Source: Candidatus Omnitrophota bacterium (GTDB lineage Bacteria; Omnitrophota; Gorgyraeia; Zapsychrales; Zapsychraceae). Taken from it: a DNA stretch of 64,000 nucleotides. Location: NCBI GenBank assembly GCA_020632495.1, contig JACKFL010000005.1, positions 1,798,001-1,862,000 on the forward strand, given 5' to 3'. Under the pieces are notes generated by a model, which was not told the DNA's origin, searched no databases, and saw only the letters and a list, made by a program, of their open reading frames with translations. Shown piece by piece: positions 8,940 to 18,500 of the stretch. Every line of letters begins with the position of its first letter. Positions within the stretch are counted from its first letter, which is position 1. A program made the position numbers and the translations under genes.

Positions 8940-9110
8940 ATGGCTAAGAAAAAGAACAACCGGGAAACCATCTTGCTTAAGTGCGAGGAGTCCGGTCGCA
9001 TCAATTACGTGACCAAGAAGGACAAGAAAAAGCACCCGGAGCGGTTGGAGTTAAAAAAGTACTGTCCGCATCTACGCAAGCACACGCTTCACCGTGAAGT
9101 GAAAAAGTAA
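8940..9110 (+). CDS. rpmG: 50S ribosomal protein L33
   Basis: Small basic 56-residue large-subunit protein located near the E site. The sequence follows L33 throughout (the KKHPERLELKKY segment and the KHTLHREVKK end). Zinc-binding L33 has two CxxC pairs; here only the first cysteine of each pair remains (Cys15, Cys42, with Ser and Leu at the second positions), so this is the zinc-free form. It sits between tRNA-Thr and tRNA-Trp, just ahead of secE, its canonical place. Confidence 0.95.
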   Translation: MAKKKNNRETILLKCEESGRINYVTKKDKKKHPERLELKKYCPHLRKHTLHREVKK

Positions 9111-9129
9111 GCGGGAGACTTTAGGCATT

Positions 9130-9203
<74 letters not shown>

Positions 9204-9230
9204 TAAATTTAGTATACAGTCGAGTCGTTC

Positions 9231-9416
9231 ATGTTCGGTAAAATCAAGAAATTTATAAACGAAGTCATCGTGGAAATGAAGAAAGTGTCGTGGACGACAC
9301 GCAAGGATCTGATCGATTCGACCTGGATCGTAATCATCAGTTCCGTTTGTTTAGGCTGTTTTATCGCCGCGTGTGATTTTGTTCTTTCTCGTTTGCTGGG
9401 GATTTTGATAGGGTAG
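9231..9416 (+). CDS. secE: Preprotein translocase subunit SecE
   Basis: Single-span SecE (61 residues) that clamps SecY in the inner-membrane SecYEG channel. The conserved amphipathic segment EMKKVSWTTRKDLIDST is followed by one transmembrane helix at about residues 33-58. This is the minimal SecE type, unlike the three-helix E. coli protein. It is followed after 7 bases by nusG, the universal secE-nusG pairing. Confidence 0.96.
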   Translation: MFGKIKKFINEVIVEMKKVSWTTRKDLIDSTWIVIISSVCLGCFIAACDFVLSRLLGILIG

Positions 9417-9423
9417 TAGCATT

Positions 9424-9960
9424 ATGAGTGATGATAGGAAGTGGTACGTAGTTCACACGCAGACCGGGTCCGAAGAGAAGGCCCGGGCCGGGTTGGAAAG
9501 CAAAATGGCTTCCACCAACCTGAAGGACTTCGTTGAAGAGATCGTGGTTCCGACCGAACAGGTATCCGAAGTTCGGTCTGGTAAGAAGCGCATCACATCC
9601 CGCAAGTTCTTTCCCGGATACATTCTCATCAAGATGGAGATGAGCAAGGAAAGCTGGTATCTGGTAAAGACCACGCCGGGGATCACTGGTTTTATCGGTC
9701 CCGGCCGCAAACCTACCCCGATCACCGAAGAGGAAGTAAAAAGGATTCTGCAGCGGACCGAAGATACGGAAGTTAAGCCGATGCCCAAGACGACGTTCGA
9801 AATCGGCGAATCGATTCGTATCGCGCAGGGGCCGTTTGCAAATTTCAACGGATCGGTCACGGATGTGTATCCGGACCGCGGGAAATTGAAGGTCAGTGTT
9901 TCCATTTTCGGACGTTCGACATTGGTGGAACTCGAATACTGGCAAGTCGAAAAACTTTAA
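9424..9960 (+). CDS. nusG: Transcription termination/antitermination protein NusG
   Basis: Binds RNA polymerase across the cleft and links it to Rho or to the ribosome. The 178-residue protein has an NGN domain (KWYVVHTQTGSEEKA start; FFPGYILIKM in the middle) and a C-terminal KOW domain from about residue 125 (GPFANFNGSV). The length is normal with no inserted domain. The next gene, rplK, starts 10 bases later. Confidence 0.97.
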   Translation: MSDDRKWYVVHTQTGSEEKARAGLESKMASTNLKDFVEEIVVPTEQVSEVRSGKKRITSRKFFPGYILIKMEMSKESWYLVKTTPGITGFIGPGRKPTPITEEEVKRILQRTEDTEVKPMPKTTFEIGESIRIAQGPFANFNGSVTDVYPDRGKLKVSVSIFGRSTLVELEYWQVEKL

Positions 9961-9970
9961 GGATTGACGT

Positions 9971-10396
9971 ATGGCTAAAGAAGTTGTCGCACAGATTAAA
10001 TTGTATGTTCCGGCCGGACAGGCAAATCCGGCGCCGCCGGTCGGCCCCGCGCTGGGTCAGCACGGTGTGAATATCATGGGATTCTGCAAGGCGTTTAACG
10101 AAAGGACCAAGGGGCGCGAAGGTTTGATCCTGCCGGCGGTCATTTCCGTCTATAAGGATAAATCGTTTGACTTCATCATCAAGTCGCCCCCGAGCGCTGT
10201 TCTGATCAAGAAAGCTGCCAATTTGGCCAAGGCCTCCGGTATGGCCGGAAAAGAAAAAATCGGTTCGATTACCATGGCTCAAGTCAAGGAAATCGCCAAG
10301 ACCAAGATGGAAGACTTGAATACTGACAGCATGGAGCAGGCCATTCAGACCATTAAAGGCACAGCCCGCAGTATGGGAATCGAGGTGACGGAATAA
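9971..10396 (+). CDS. rplK: 50S ribosomal protein L11
   Basis: 141-residue protein of the GTPase-associated centre; with the L10-L12 stalk it contacts EF-G, EF-Tu and release factors. The proline-rich N-terminal domain (PPVGPALGQHGVNIMGFCKAFN) and the basic C-terminal rRNA-binding domain are complete. The last base of its stop codon is the first base of the rplA ATG. Confidence 0.97.
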   Translation: MAKEVVAQIKLYVPAGQANPAPPVGPALGQHGVNIMGFCKAFNERTKGREGLILPAVISVYKDKSFDFIIKSPPSAVLIKKAANLAKASGMAGKEKIGSITMAQVKEIAKTKMEDLNTDSMEQAIQTIKGTARSMGIEVTE

Positions 10397-11076
10397 TGAA
10401 ACGAATCAGCAAGAGACTCAAAGAAGGTTACAAGGCGGTCGATCGCGAAAAGACCTATACGCTGGAGGAGGCCATAGCGGCCCTTGAATCGTTTCCGAAG
10501 GTTAAATTCGATGAGACCGTTGAAATACATTTTGACCTGGGTATTAACCCCAAGGCATCGGACCAGATTGTCCGCGGCACTGTTGTCCTTCCGCACGGGA
10601 CCGGCAAGTCGTTGCGAATTGCGGTCTTTTGCAAGGGTGAAAACGAAGCCAAAGCCAAAGGCGCCGGAGCCGATTTCGTTGGCGCCGAAGAGTTGATCGA
10701 CAAGGTGAGCAAGGGGTTCTTGGATTTTGACGTGGTCGTAGCCACTCCCGACATGATGCGGGAGCTGAGCAAACTCGGTAAGGTGCTCGGACCGCGGGGA
10801 TTGATGCCCACGCCCAAAGCCGGTACGGTAACCCCTGATGTCGTCAAGGCCATTTCCGAGCTAAAGGCCGGTAAAATCGAGTTCAAGTCGGATAAGCAGG
10901 CGGGCGTCCATCTCGGCGTCGGCAAGCGTTCTTTCAGCAAAGATAAACTCGCGGACAACATTCGCCAGATACTGGACGCAATCAATTTGGCCAAGCCCAA
11001 TACGCTCAAGGGAACCTACATCAAGTCGGCATCCCTGACGACGACGATGGGCCCGGGCTTAAAGGTGGCAATATGA
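10396..11076 (+). CDS. rplA: 50S ribosomal protein L1
   Basis: 226-residue L1, the mobile stalk protein at the E site that helps release deacylated tRNA. The conserved MPTPKAGTVTPDV segment and the TLKGTYIK C-terminus are present. In many bacteria L1 represses the L11 operon through a leader structure; no room for one is seen between nusG and rplK (10 bases). It overlaps rplK by one base and rplJ by four. Confidence 0.97.
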   Translation: MKRISKRLKEGYKAVDREKTYTLEEAIAALESFPKVKFDETVEIHFDLGINPKASDQIVRGTVVLPHGTGKSLRIAVFCKGENEAKAKGAGADFVGAEELIDKVSKGFLDFDVVVATPDMMRELSKLGKVLGPRGLMPTPKAGTVTPDVVKAISELKAGKIEFKSDKQAGVHLGVGKRSFSKDKLADNIRQILDAINLAKPNTLKGTYIKSASLTTTMGPGLKVAI

Positions 11077-11603
11077 AACGTGTAGGACAGGTATATCGCG
11101 AACAAATCAACTCCAAGATCGTCGAAGGCATCGAGCAAAACGAAGGCGTTTTCGTGATGAGTTTTTCCGGACTGAACGGAGCGAAGCTCAGCGGGCTGCG
11201 CCAGCAACTGCAGAAAGCCGGTGCTTCGATGTTTGTGTCGAAGAACAGCATCGCCGCATATGCGCTGAAAGAACTGAAGCACGACACGCTCGCGGACCGG
11301 GTGGCCAGTCAAACGGCGTTTGTCTGGACGAACGCCGACTCAGCCGCCGTATCCAAGGTGTTGATGGAGTTTTCCAAGGATCTTGATAATGTAGACATTC
11401 GGGGCGGCGTTCTAGATGGACGGACCCTGGCCCAGGCTGACGTTCAGCGGTTGTCCGATCTGCCGCCGCGTGAAGTCCTGTTGTCGACTTTGTTAGGAAC
11501 AATACAAGCGCCGTTGACCAGATTGGCAGGCGCTCTTAATGCAAAATCGAGAGATTTGTTGTCGATTCTGAAACAGTACAGCGAGAAAAAGGGAGGAAAT
11601 TAA
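11073..11603 (+). CDS. rplJ: 50S ribosomal protein L10
   Basis: 176-residue stalk base protein that anchors L7/L12 dimers. It opens with the L10 N-terminal domain (residues about 9-100, including FSGLNG and FVSKNS) and ends in a helical tail, which is the L12-binding segment. Its ATG overlaps the rplA stop by four bases, so the long L10 leader used for autoregulation in E. coli is missing here. Confidence 0.95.
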   Translation: MKRVGQVYREQINSKIVEGIEQNEGVFVMSFSGLNGAKLSGLRQQLQKAGASMFVSKNSIAAYALKELKHDTLADRVASQTAFVWTNADSAAVSKVLMEFSKDLDNVDIRGGVLDGRTLAQADVQRLSDLPPREVLLSTLLGTIQAPLTRLAGALNAKSRDLLSILKQYSEKKGGN

Positions 11604-11605
11604 AA

Positions 11606-12055
11606 ATGGCTGACGAGAATACAGCGACAGAACAACCGGAAGAAAAGGGTGGCGGAGTAGCGCTATCACCGAAATTGGAAGAGGTTGCCAAGACGATTGA
11701 AGGTCTGACTGCTCTGGAACTTTCCGAACTGGTTAAGGGTCTGGAAGACAGGCTCGGAATTCAAGCCGCTGCCCCGATGGCTGCCGGAATGATGATGGCA
11801 CCTGGTGCCGTTGCCGGTGGAGCTGCCGAGGCTGCTGAGGAAAAGACGGAATTTGATGTTGTCTTGACAGAAGCCGGTGCCCAGAAGATTGCCGTCATCA
11901 AGGAAGTTCGCGCGGCAACAAACCTCGGGCTCAAGGAAGCCAAAGACCTGGTCGAAGGTGCGCCCAAGCCGGTCAAGGAAGGCATTTCCAAGGAAGAAGC
12001 AGAAGAGCTCAAGAAGAAGCTCGAAGCTGCCGGTGCCAAAGTCGAATTGAAGTAA
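11606..12055 (+). CDS. rplL: 50S ribosomal protein L7/L12, with N-terminal extension
   Basis: 149-residue stalk protein that recruits translational GTPases. The dimerisation domain (LEEVAKTIEGLTALELSEL), an Ala/Met-rich hinge and the C-terminal domain (KTEFDVVL to the end) are all present. About 20 acidic or glycine-rich residues precede the usual start, making it longer than the common 120-128. GGAGG 14 bases before the ATG, with no better ATG inside, supports this start. The stop is followed by a 50-base gap before rpoB. Confidence 0.94.
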   Translation: MADENTATEQPEEKGGGVALSPKLEEVAKTIEGLTALELSELVKGLEDRLGIQAAAPMAAGMMMAPGAVAGGAAEAAEEKTEFDVVLTEAGAQKIAVIKEVRAATNLGLKEAKDLVEGAPKPVKEGISKEEAEELKKKLEAAGAKVELK

Positions 12056-12105
12056 TCCAGCGATGGATTCAACCAACATCGAATAACCTCTAACCAAAGC
12101 GGGCT

Positions 12106-15100
12106 ATGGAATCTATAACCATCAAGAACTTCGGCAAGTTTGACGATAAATTTGATCTGCCGTCCCTGTTGGACATCCAGCTTCATGCCTACGAGATCTT
12201 CTTGCAGCGTGAGGCCGATCCTGAGAAAAGGGAAGATATGGGCCTCGAGGAAGTCTTCTCGGAAGTATTTCCGTTGGAGAGCTACGACGGGCAGATTAAA
12301 CTCGAGTACATCAGCTATACGCTAGGAAAAGAGAAATATTCGGCGGTGGAATGCAAGCGCAGGGGTATGACCTTTTCCGCACCGCTCAAGGTCAAACTGC
12401 GACTGATCACTCCGGTGGATATCAAGGAGCAGGAGGTTTACTTCGGTGACTTCCCGCTGATGACCGATACCGGGACGTTTATCATCAACGGTGACGAACG
12501 GGTCGTGGTTTCACAGATTCAGCGCCCGCCGGGTGTTTCCTTTGAAATGGAAATGCACCCGACCGGCAAGCCGATTTACCACGGCCGGATTATCCCGGCG
12601 CGCGGGGCATGGTTCGAGATCAAATACGATCTCAATAACGTTCTGCTGGCCTACATCGACCGTCGGCGCAATTTCCCGGCGACCCAGATCCTGCGGATTA
12701 TGGGGCTTTCCACGACCGAGGAAATGGAGCAGATGCTGGGCGGCGACATCAAGTTTATTGAGGCGACGCTCGAGAAGGATCACACCGAAAATAAAGAAGA
12801 AGCCCTGCTCGATTTTTACCGGAAAATGCGACCCACTGAACCGGCAACGGTTGAGGTGGCGGACAATCTCTTTTTCCGGCTCTTTTTTGAACCGAAGCGC
12901 TACGACCTTAGTAAAGTCGGTCGGCATATCATCAACCGCAAGCTGGACATGGATATCCCCCTGGATAACCGGGTCCTGGATATCGGCACAGTGGTTGAGG
13001 TAATGCGCTATCTCATCGGCCTGCGGGAAGGCCGCGGCGAAACGGATGATATCGATCACCTTGGAAACCGTCGTATTAAGACGGTCGGTGAACTCGTCCA
13101 GAATCAGGTCAGGATCGGCTTGGCCCGCCTGGAACGTTCTATCAAGGAACGTCTGGTGGTCATGACGAACTTCGAAAATCTCACCGCCCATCATTTGATC
13201 AATTCCCGATTATTCTCCAACCAAATTCAAGATTTCTTTGCCCGCAGCCAATTGTCGCAGTTCATGGACCAGGTCAATCCGTTGTCCGAAATGACCCACA
13301 AGCGCCGTCTATCGGCCCTGGGGCCGGGCGGTCTGTCCCGTGAACGCGCCGGTTTTGAGGTGCGCGACGTTCACCCTACGCACTATGGCCGCGTCTGTCC
13401 GATCGAGACGCCGGAAGGTCCGAATATCGGTCTGATCGCCTCACTCACGATTTGCGCCTGCGTAAACGATCTCGGTTTCATTGAAACACCTTATCGTAAG
13501 GTCGATGACAGCAAGGTAACGAAGAAGATCGAGTTTCTGACCGCTGACAAAGACCAGACTGAGTACATCGCCCAGGCCAATGCGCCGGTAGGAGAAGACG
13601 GTTCTTTCCTTTCCGAAGATGTCCTGTGCCGGTATAAGACCGACTTTCCGCGCGTCAAACCCGACAAGATCGGATATATGGACGTTTCGCCCTTGCAGAT
13701 TGTGTCGGTGGCCGCGTCCCTGATTCCGTTTCTGGAACATGACGACGCGAACCGCGCTTTGATGGGATCCAATATGCAGCGGCAGGCTGTTCCGTTGATG
13801 TGTCCGGAAGTTCCGAACGTAGGGACCGGAATGGAGGAAAAAGTGGCCCGTGACTCGGGCGTTGTTGTGATCTCCAAAGAAGCCGGTACGGTAACCCGTG
13901 TCGACGCTTCGGAAATCGTCATCAACAAAACCGTGTATCCGCTGATGAATTATCAGCGGACGAACGCCAATACCTGCATTCACCAGCGTCCGCTGGTGCA
14001 AATCGGAGAAAAGGTCAAGGCGGGACAGACGATCGCCGACGGTATCGCTACGCAGCATGGACGTTTGGCCCTCGGCCGGAATGTCCTGGTGGCCTTCATG
14101 CCGTGGCGCGGATACAATTTCGAGGACGCGATCCTCATTAATGAACGCATTGTCCGTGATGACGTCTTCACTTCCATTCACGTCGAAAAGTTTGAGGTGG
14201 AATGCCGGGAAACACGCCTCGGTAATGAAGAAATTACCCGGGACATTCCAAACGTCAGTGAAGACGCCCTGAACAATTTGAACGAGGACGGTATCATCCG
14301 CGTCGGCGCGGAAGTGAAATCCGGTGATATTCTCGTCGGTAAGGTTACGCCAAAAAGTGAGAAGGAACTTTCTCCTGAAGAACGTTTGCTGCGCGCCATT
14401 TTCGGTGAGAAGGCGGCGGACATCCGTGATACGTCCTTGACGCTATCACCCGGTATCGAAGGGGTGGTTGTGAATACGGAAGTCTTCCAACGCAATGAAC
14501 GCGGCCGCAAGAGCAAAGTCGATAAAGCGAAGGAAACGGAAGCGATTGACAAGATCAAGGCCTATTATGTCCAGGAGCGTGATTTTGTCGAGGACGAAAA
14601 GAACAAGAAGCTGGCCAATCTCGGTGTTGCCAAAAGCAAAGTCGACTCCTCCAAGATGAGCGATTTTGACGCCGAATCGGAAGAATATGAGGCGTTGCGT
14701 TTTTACCGTGACAAGCTCGCCGAATTGGAAGAAGAAGAGGCGAATGAAGTCGAACGTGTTAAGCGCGGTGATGAATTGCCGGCAGGCGTGCTCAAACGTG
14801 TCGTCGTCTACGTTGCCACGAAACGCAAGCTATCTGAAGGTGATAAGATGGCCGGCCGCCACGGGAACAAGGGGATTGTCTCAAGGATTCTCCCGGAGCA
14901 GGATATGCCGTTTCTCGAAGACGGAAGTTCCGTGGACATCGTTTTGAATCCGCTGGGGGTTCCCTCACGTATGAACGTCGGTCAGCTGCTGGAGACTCAT
15001 CTGGGTTGGGCCGCCCGCGTTTTGGGCTTTCATTGCGAGACCCCTGTTTTTAACGGGGCCTTGGAATCGGAAATCCGTGATACGTTAAGGGAAGCGGGGC

Positions 15101-15588
15101 TTCCTGAAGACGGTAAGACTACCGTTTTTGACGGTTATACGGGTGAACCGTTCGACCAAAAAGTCACCGTCGGAATCATTTACATGCTTAAACTGAATCA
15201 CCTTGTCGACGAGAAGATCCACGCCCGTTCGATCGGGCCCTACTCGCTCGTTACTCAACAGCCGCTGGGCGGGAAGGCTCACTTCGGTGGGCAGCGCTTC
15301 GGTGAGATGGAGGTGTGGGCACTGGAGGCTTACGGCGCCGCTTACACATTGCAGGAAATGCTGACGGTCAAGAGTGACGATGTGACCGGCCGTAGCCGCA
15401 TGTACGAAGCGATCGTCAAGGGGCAGCAGAAACTCACGCCGGGAACGCCGGAATCGTTTAACGTTCTTGTCAAGGAGTTGCAAGGATTGTGTTTGGATAT
15501 CAAGATGGTCAGGGCCGGCTCGGCGGACAGCGGCACGGCCAGAATCTTTGAAAAAGCTAAAGAGAAATCCAAAGAAAAGGATTCATAG
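12106..15588 (+). CDS. rpoB: DNA-directed RNA polymerase subunit beta
   Basis: 1160-residue catalytic subunit. The rifampicin-pocket region reads SQLSQFMDQ, then NPLSEMTHKRR and SALGPGGLSRERAG, with the residues equivalent to E. coli Asp516, His526 and Ser531 unchanged. The switch-region KMAGRHGNKG and the C-terminal QPLGGKAHFGGQRFGEMEVWALEAYGA core (in part) are intact, and no large lineage insert is obvious. It begins 50 bases after rplL with only a weak ribosome site, and rpoC follows after 7 bases. Confidence 0.98.
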   Translation: MESITIKNFGKFDDKFDLPSLLDIQLHAYEIFLQREADPEKREDMGLEEVFSEVFPLESYDGQIKLEYISYTLGKEKYSAVECKRRGMTFSAPLKVKLRLITPVDIKEQEVYFGDFPLMTDTGTFIINGDERVVVSQIQRPPGVSFEMEMHPTGKPIYHGRIIPARGAWFEIKYDLNNVLLAYIDRRRNFPATQILRIMGLSTTEEMEQMLGGDIKFIEATLEKDHTENKEEALLDFYRKMRPTEPATVEVADNLFFRLFFEPKRYDLSKVGRHIINRKLDMDIPLDNRVLDIGTVVEVMRYLIGLREGRGETDDIDHLGNRRIKTVGELVQNQVRIGLARLERSIKERLVVMTNFENLTAHHLINSRLFSNQIQDFFARSQLSQFMDQVNPLSEMTHKRRLSALGPGGLSRERAGFEVRDVHPTHYGRVCPIETPEGPNIGLIASLTICACVNDLGFIETPYRKVDDSKVTKKIEFLTADKDQTEYIAQANAPVGEDGSFLSEDVLCRYKTDFPRVKPDKIGYMDVSPLQIVSVAASLIPFLEHDDANRALMGSNMQRQAVPLMCPEVPNVGTGMEEKVARDSGVVVISKEAGTVTRVDASEIVINKTVYPLMNYQRTNANTCIHQRPLVQIGEKVKAGQTIADGIATQHGRLALGRNVLVAFMPWRGYNFEDAILINERIVRDDVFTSIHVEKFEVECRETRLGNEEITRDIPNVSEDALNNLNEDGIIRVGAEVKSGDILVGKVTPKSEKELSPEERLLRAIFGEKAADIRDTSLTLSPGIEGVVVNTEVFQRNERGRKSKVDKAKETEAIDKIKAYYVQERDFVEDEKNKKLANLGVAKSKVDSSKMSDFDAESEEYEALRFYRDKLAELEEEEANEVERVKRGDELPAGVLKRVVVYVATKRKLSEGDKMAGRHGNKGIVSRILPEQDMPFLEDGSSVDIVLNPLGVPSRMNVGQLLETHLGWAARVLGFHCETPVFNGALESEIRDTLREAGLPEDGKTTVFDGYTGEPFDQKVTVGIIYMLKLNHLVDEKIHARSIGPYSLVTQQPLGGKAHFGGQRFGEMEVWALEAYGAAYTLQEMLTVKSDDVTGRSRMYEAIVKGQQKLTPGTPESFNVLVKELQGLCLDIKMVRAGSADSGTARIFEKAKEKSKEKDS

Positions 15589-15595
15589 GGCGCAT

Positions 15596-18500
15596 ATGAG
15601 TAAAAAGTCTGAAGACCTCAAAGATAGAGATCATATCAGTATCCAGATAGCTTCCGCGGAAATTATGCGGTCTTGGTCACGTGGTGTGGTCAAAAAAGCA
15701 GAGACACTCAACTATCGGACTCTGAAACCTGAAAAGGACGGCCTGTTCTGTGAAAAGATCTTCGGTCCGGTCCGTGACTGGGAGTGCGCTTGCGGAAAGT
15801 ACAAGGGGATCAAATTTAAAGGGATCGTCTGTGACCGGTGCGGGGTTATGGTGACGCGTTCGGCCGTCCGCCGTGAGTGGATGGGGCACATCGAGCTGGC
15901 CTGTCCGGTGACTCATATCTGGTTTTACAAAGCGGTTCCCAGCCGTCTGGCAGCCTTGTTGCAGATTGGATTGCGGGATTTGGAGAAGTTGATCTATTAC
16001 GAGGAATACGTGGTCATCGATCCGGGTGAAACACCGCTGAAGCCCAAGCAGTTCCTGACGGAAGATGAGTACCAGGATGCCCTCGTTAAGTATGGAGGCG
16101 CGTTTAAGGCCAAGATCGGCGCCGAGGCGATCCGTGAAATGTTCAAGGATATTGATCTGACGGCACTGTGCAAGAAGCTCCGTAAGGACTTGGAGAAAGC
16201 CAATCCCGCCGGGACCAATGCCAAGAAGATTGCCAAGACTCTGAAGATCGTCGAAGATTTCAAGGCGTCCAATAACAGTCCGGAGTGGATGGTGCTGGAT
16301 GTCCTGCCCGTCATTCCGCCCGATTTAAGACCGCTGGTTCCTCTCGAAGGGGGACGCTTTGCCACGTCTGATCTTAATGACTTGTACCGTCGGGTTATCA
16401 ACCGGAATAATCGTCTTAAGAAGCTCATCGATTTGAACGCGCCGGAGATTATTTGCCGGAATGAGAAACGGATGCTGCAGGAAGCCGTCGACGCGCTGTT
16501 GGATAACGGCCGCCACGGCCGCCCGGTGCTCGGGTCAGGTAACCGTCCGCTCAAATCGTTGTCCGATATGCTCAAGGGTAAACAAGGCCGTTTCCGGATG
16601 AACCTGCTGGGTAAGCGTGTTGACTACTCAGGCCGTTCGGTTATCGTCGTCGGACCCAGTCTCAAGCTGCACCAGTGCGGTCTTCCCAAGAAAATGGCGC
16701 TGGAACTGTTCGAACCGTTTATCATTCGCAAGCTTCGCGAAAAGGGATACGTGCATACGATCAAGGGTGCCAAGCGTATGGTTGAACGCGCGAAGGCCGA
16801 GGTCTGGGATATCCTCGACGAGGTCATCCAGGACCATCCGATTATGCTGAACCGTGCACCGACGCTGCACCGTCTCAGTATCCAGGCATTTTATCCGACG
16901 TTGGTCGAGGGTAAGGCGATCAAGCTGCACCCGCTGGTGTGTTCCGCTTTCAACGCCGACTTTGACGGGGACCAGATGGCCGTGCACGTGCCGCTCTCCC
17001 TGGAAGCGCAAATGGAGTGCCGTTTGGAATTGCTCTCCATTAACAATTTGTTCTCGCCGGCGGACGGCCGTCCGGTCGTATCACCGTCGCAGGACATGGT
17101 CCTGGGCTTGTACTACCTGACAAAGGAAGAGCCCAACGCCAAGGATAAGGACCGTGTCTTCTCCGGCGCGGAAGAAACAATTATTGCTTATAATGACGGG
17201 ATGCTGGGCATTCATGAACGGATCAAGATCAAGCTTGACCGCCCGGTATGGGGTGAGGAAAAGCCGTCGCTGATCATCTCCCAGGTGGAAGCCCTTGAGG
17301 AAGAGCAGGAAAAGGTACGTGAACTCGGTGAGCAAAATAATAACCCGATTATTGAGACCACCGTCGGGCGTGTTATTTTCAACCAAATCCTTCCCAGGGA
17401 AATGGGATTTGTTAATGAAGTTCTCGACAAAAAGAAGATCGGGGCCGTCATTTCCAGCTGCTACAATCAGTTCGGTCAGAAGGCTACGATCGACCTGTTG
17501 GATAAACTCAAGGACACGGGTTTCGCCAACGCCACGCTCGCCGGGATATCGATCGCGATTGCCGATATGACTATTCCCAGCCAGAAGGCGGATATTCTCA
17601 AGAATTCCCGTCAGGAAGTCAGCAAGGTCCAGGACCAGTACCGCAAGGGGATCATCACCGGTCGCGAACGCTATAACAAGATCATCGACGTCTGGACGCA
17701 CACCACCGAGGCCTTGTCCGATCTGGTGTTCGACCAAATGGACCCGTTTAATCCGGTATTCATCATGGCCGACTCGGGAGCGCGGGGATCGCGCCTGCAG
17801 ATCCGTCAGTTGTCCGGGATGCGCGGGCTGATGGCCAAGCCTTCCGGGGAAATCATCGAGAATCCGATCACCGCCAGTTTCCGTGAAGGATTGACGGTTT
17901 TGGAATATTTCATCTCCACTCACGGGGCGCGCAAGGGTCTCGCCGACACGGCTCTGAAGACAGCCGATGCCGGTTACCTCACCCGCCGTCTGGTCGACGT
18001 GGCGCAGGAAATCGTCGTTACCGAAGCCGACTGCGGTACGATCAACGGGATCACGGTTGCGGCCATCGTTGAAGGTGACGAACTCGTCGTCAGTCTTAAA
18101 GAACGCATTACGGGGCGTGTGGCGCTCGACAGTATCGTCGACGTCGTCACCGACCAGAAAGTCGTTGAATCAGGTGACCTGATTACTGAAGAAAAGGCTG
18201 AGCTGATCGAGCACCTCGGTATCGAAAAGGTCCGTATCCGCAGTGTTTTGACCTGTGAGAGTGATCGCGGCGTATGTGTGAAATGCTACGGGCGTAACCT
18301 GGCCACGCAGCGTTACGTTGAGGTCGGTGAAGCGGTCGGGACAATCGCCGCGCAGAGTATCGGAGAGCCGGGAACTCAGCTGACGATGCGGACGTTCCAC
18401 ATCGGTGGGACCGCGTCGCGTGCGATCGAACAGTCATTCTACAAATCAAAGAATGCCGGGGAGATCAAATATCACCAGCTGCGCGTCGTCGAGAAGGGTA

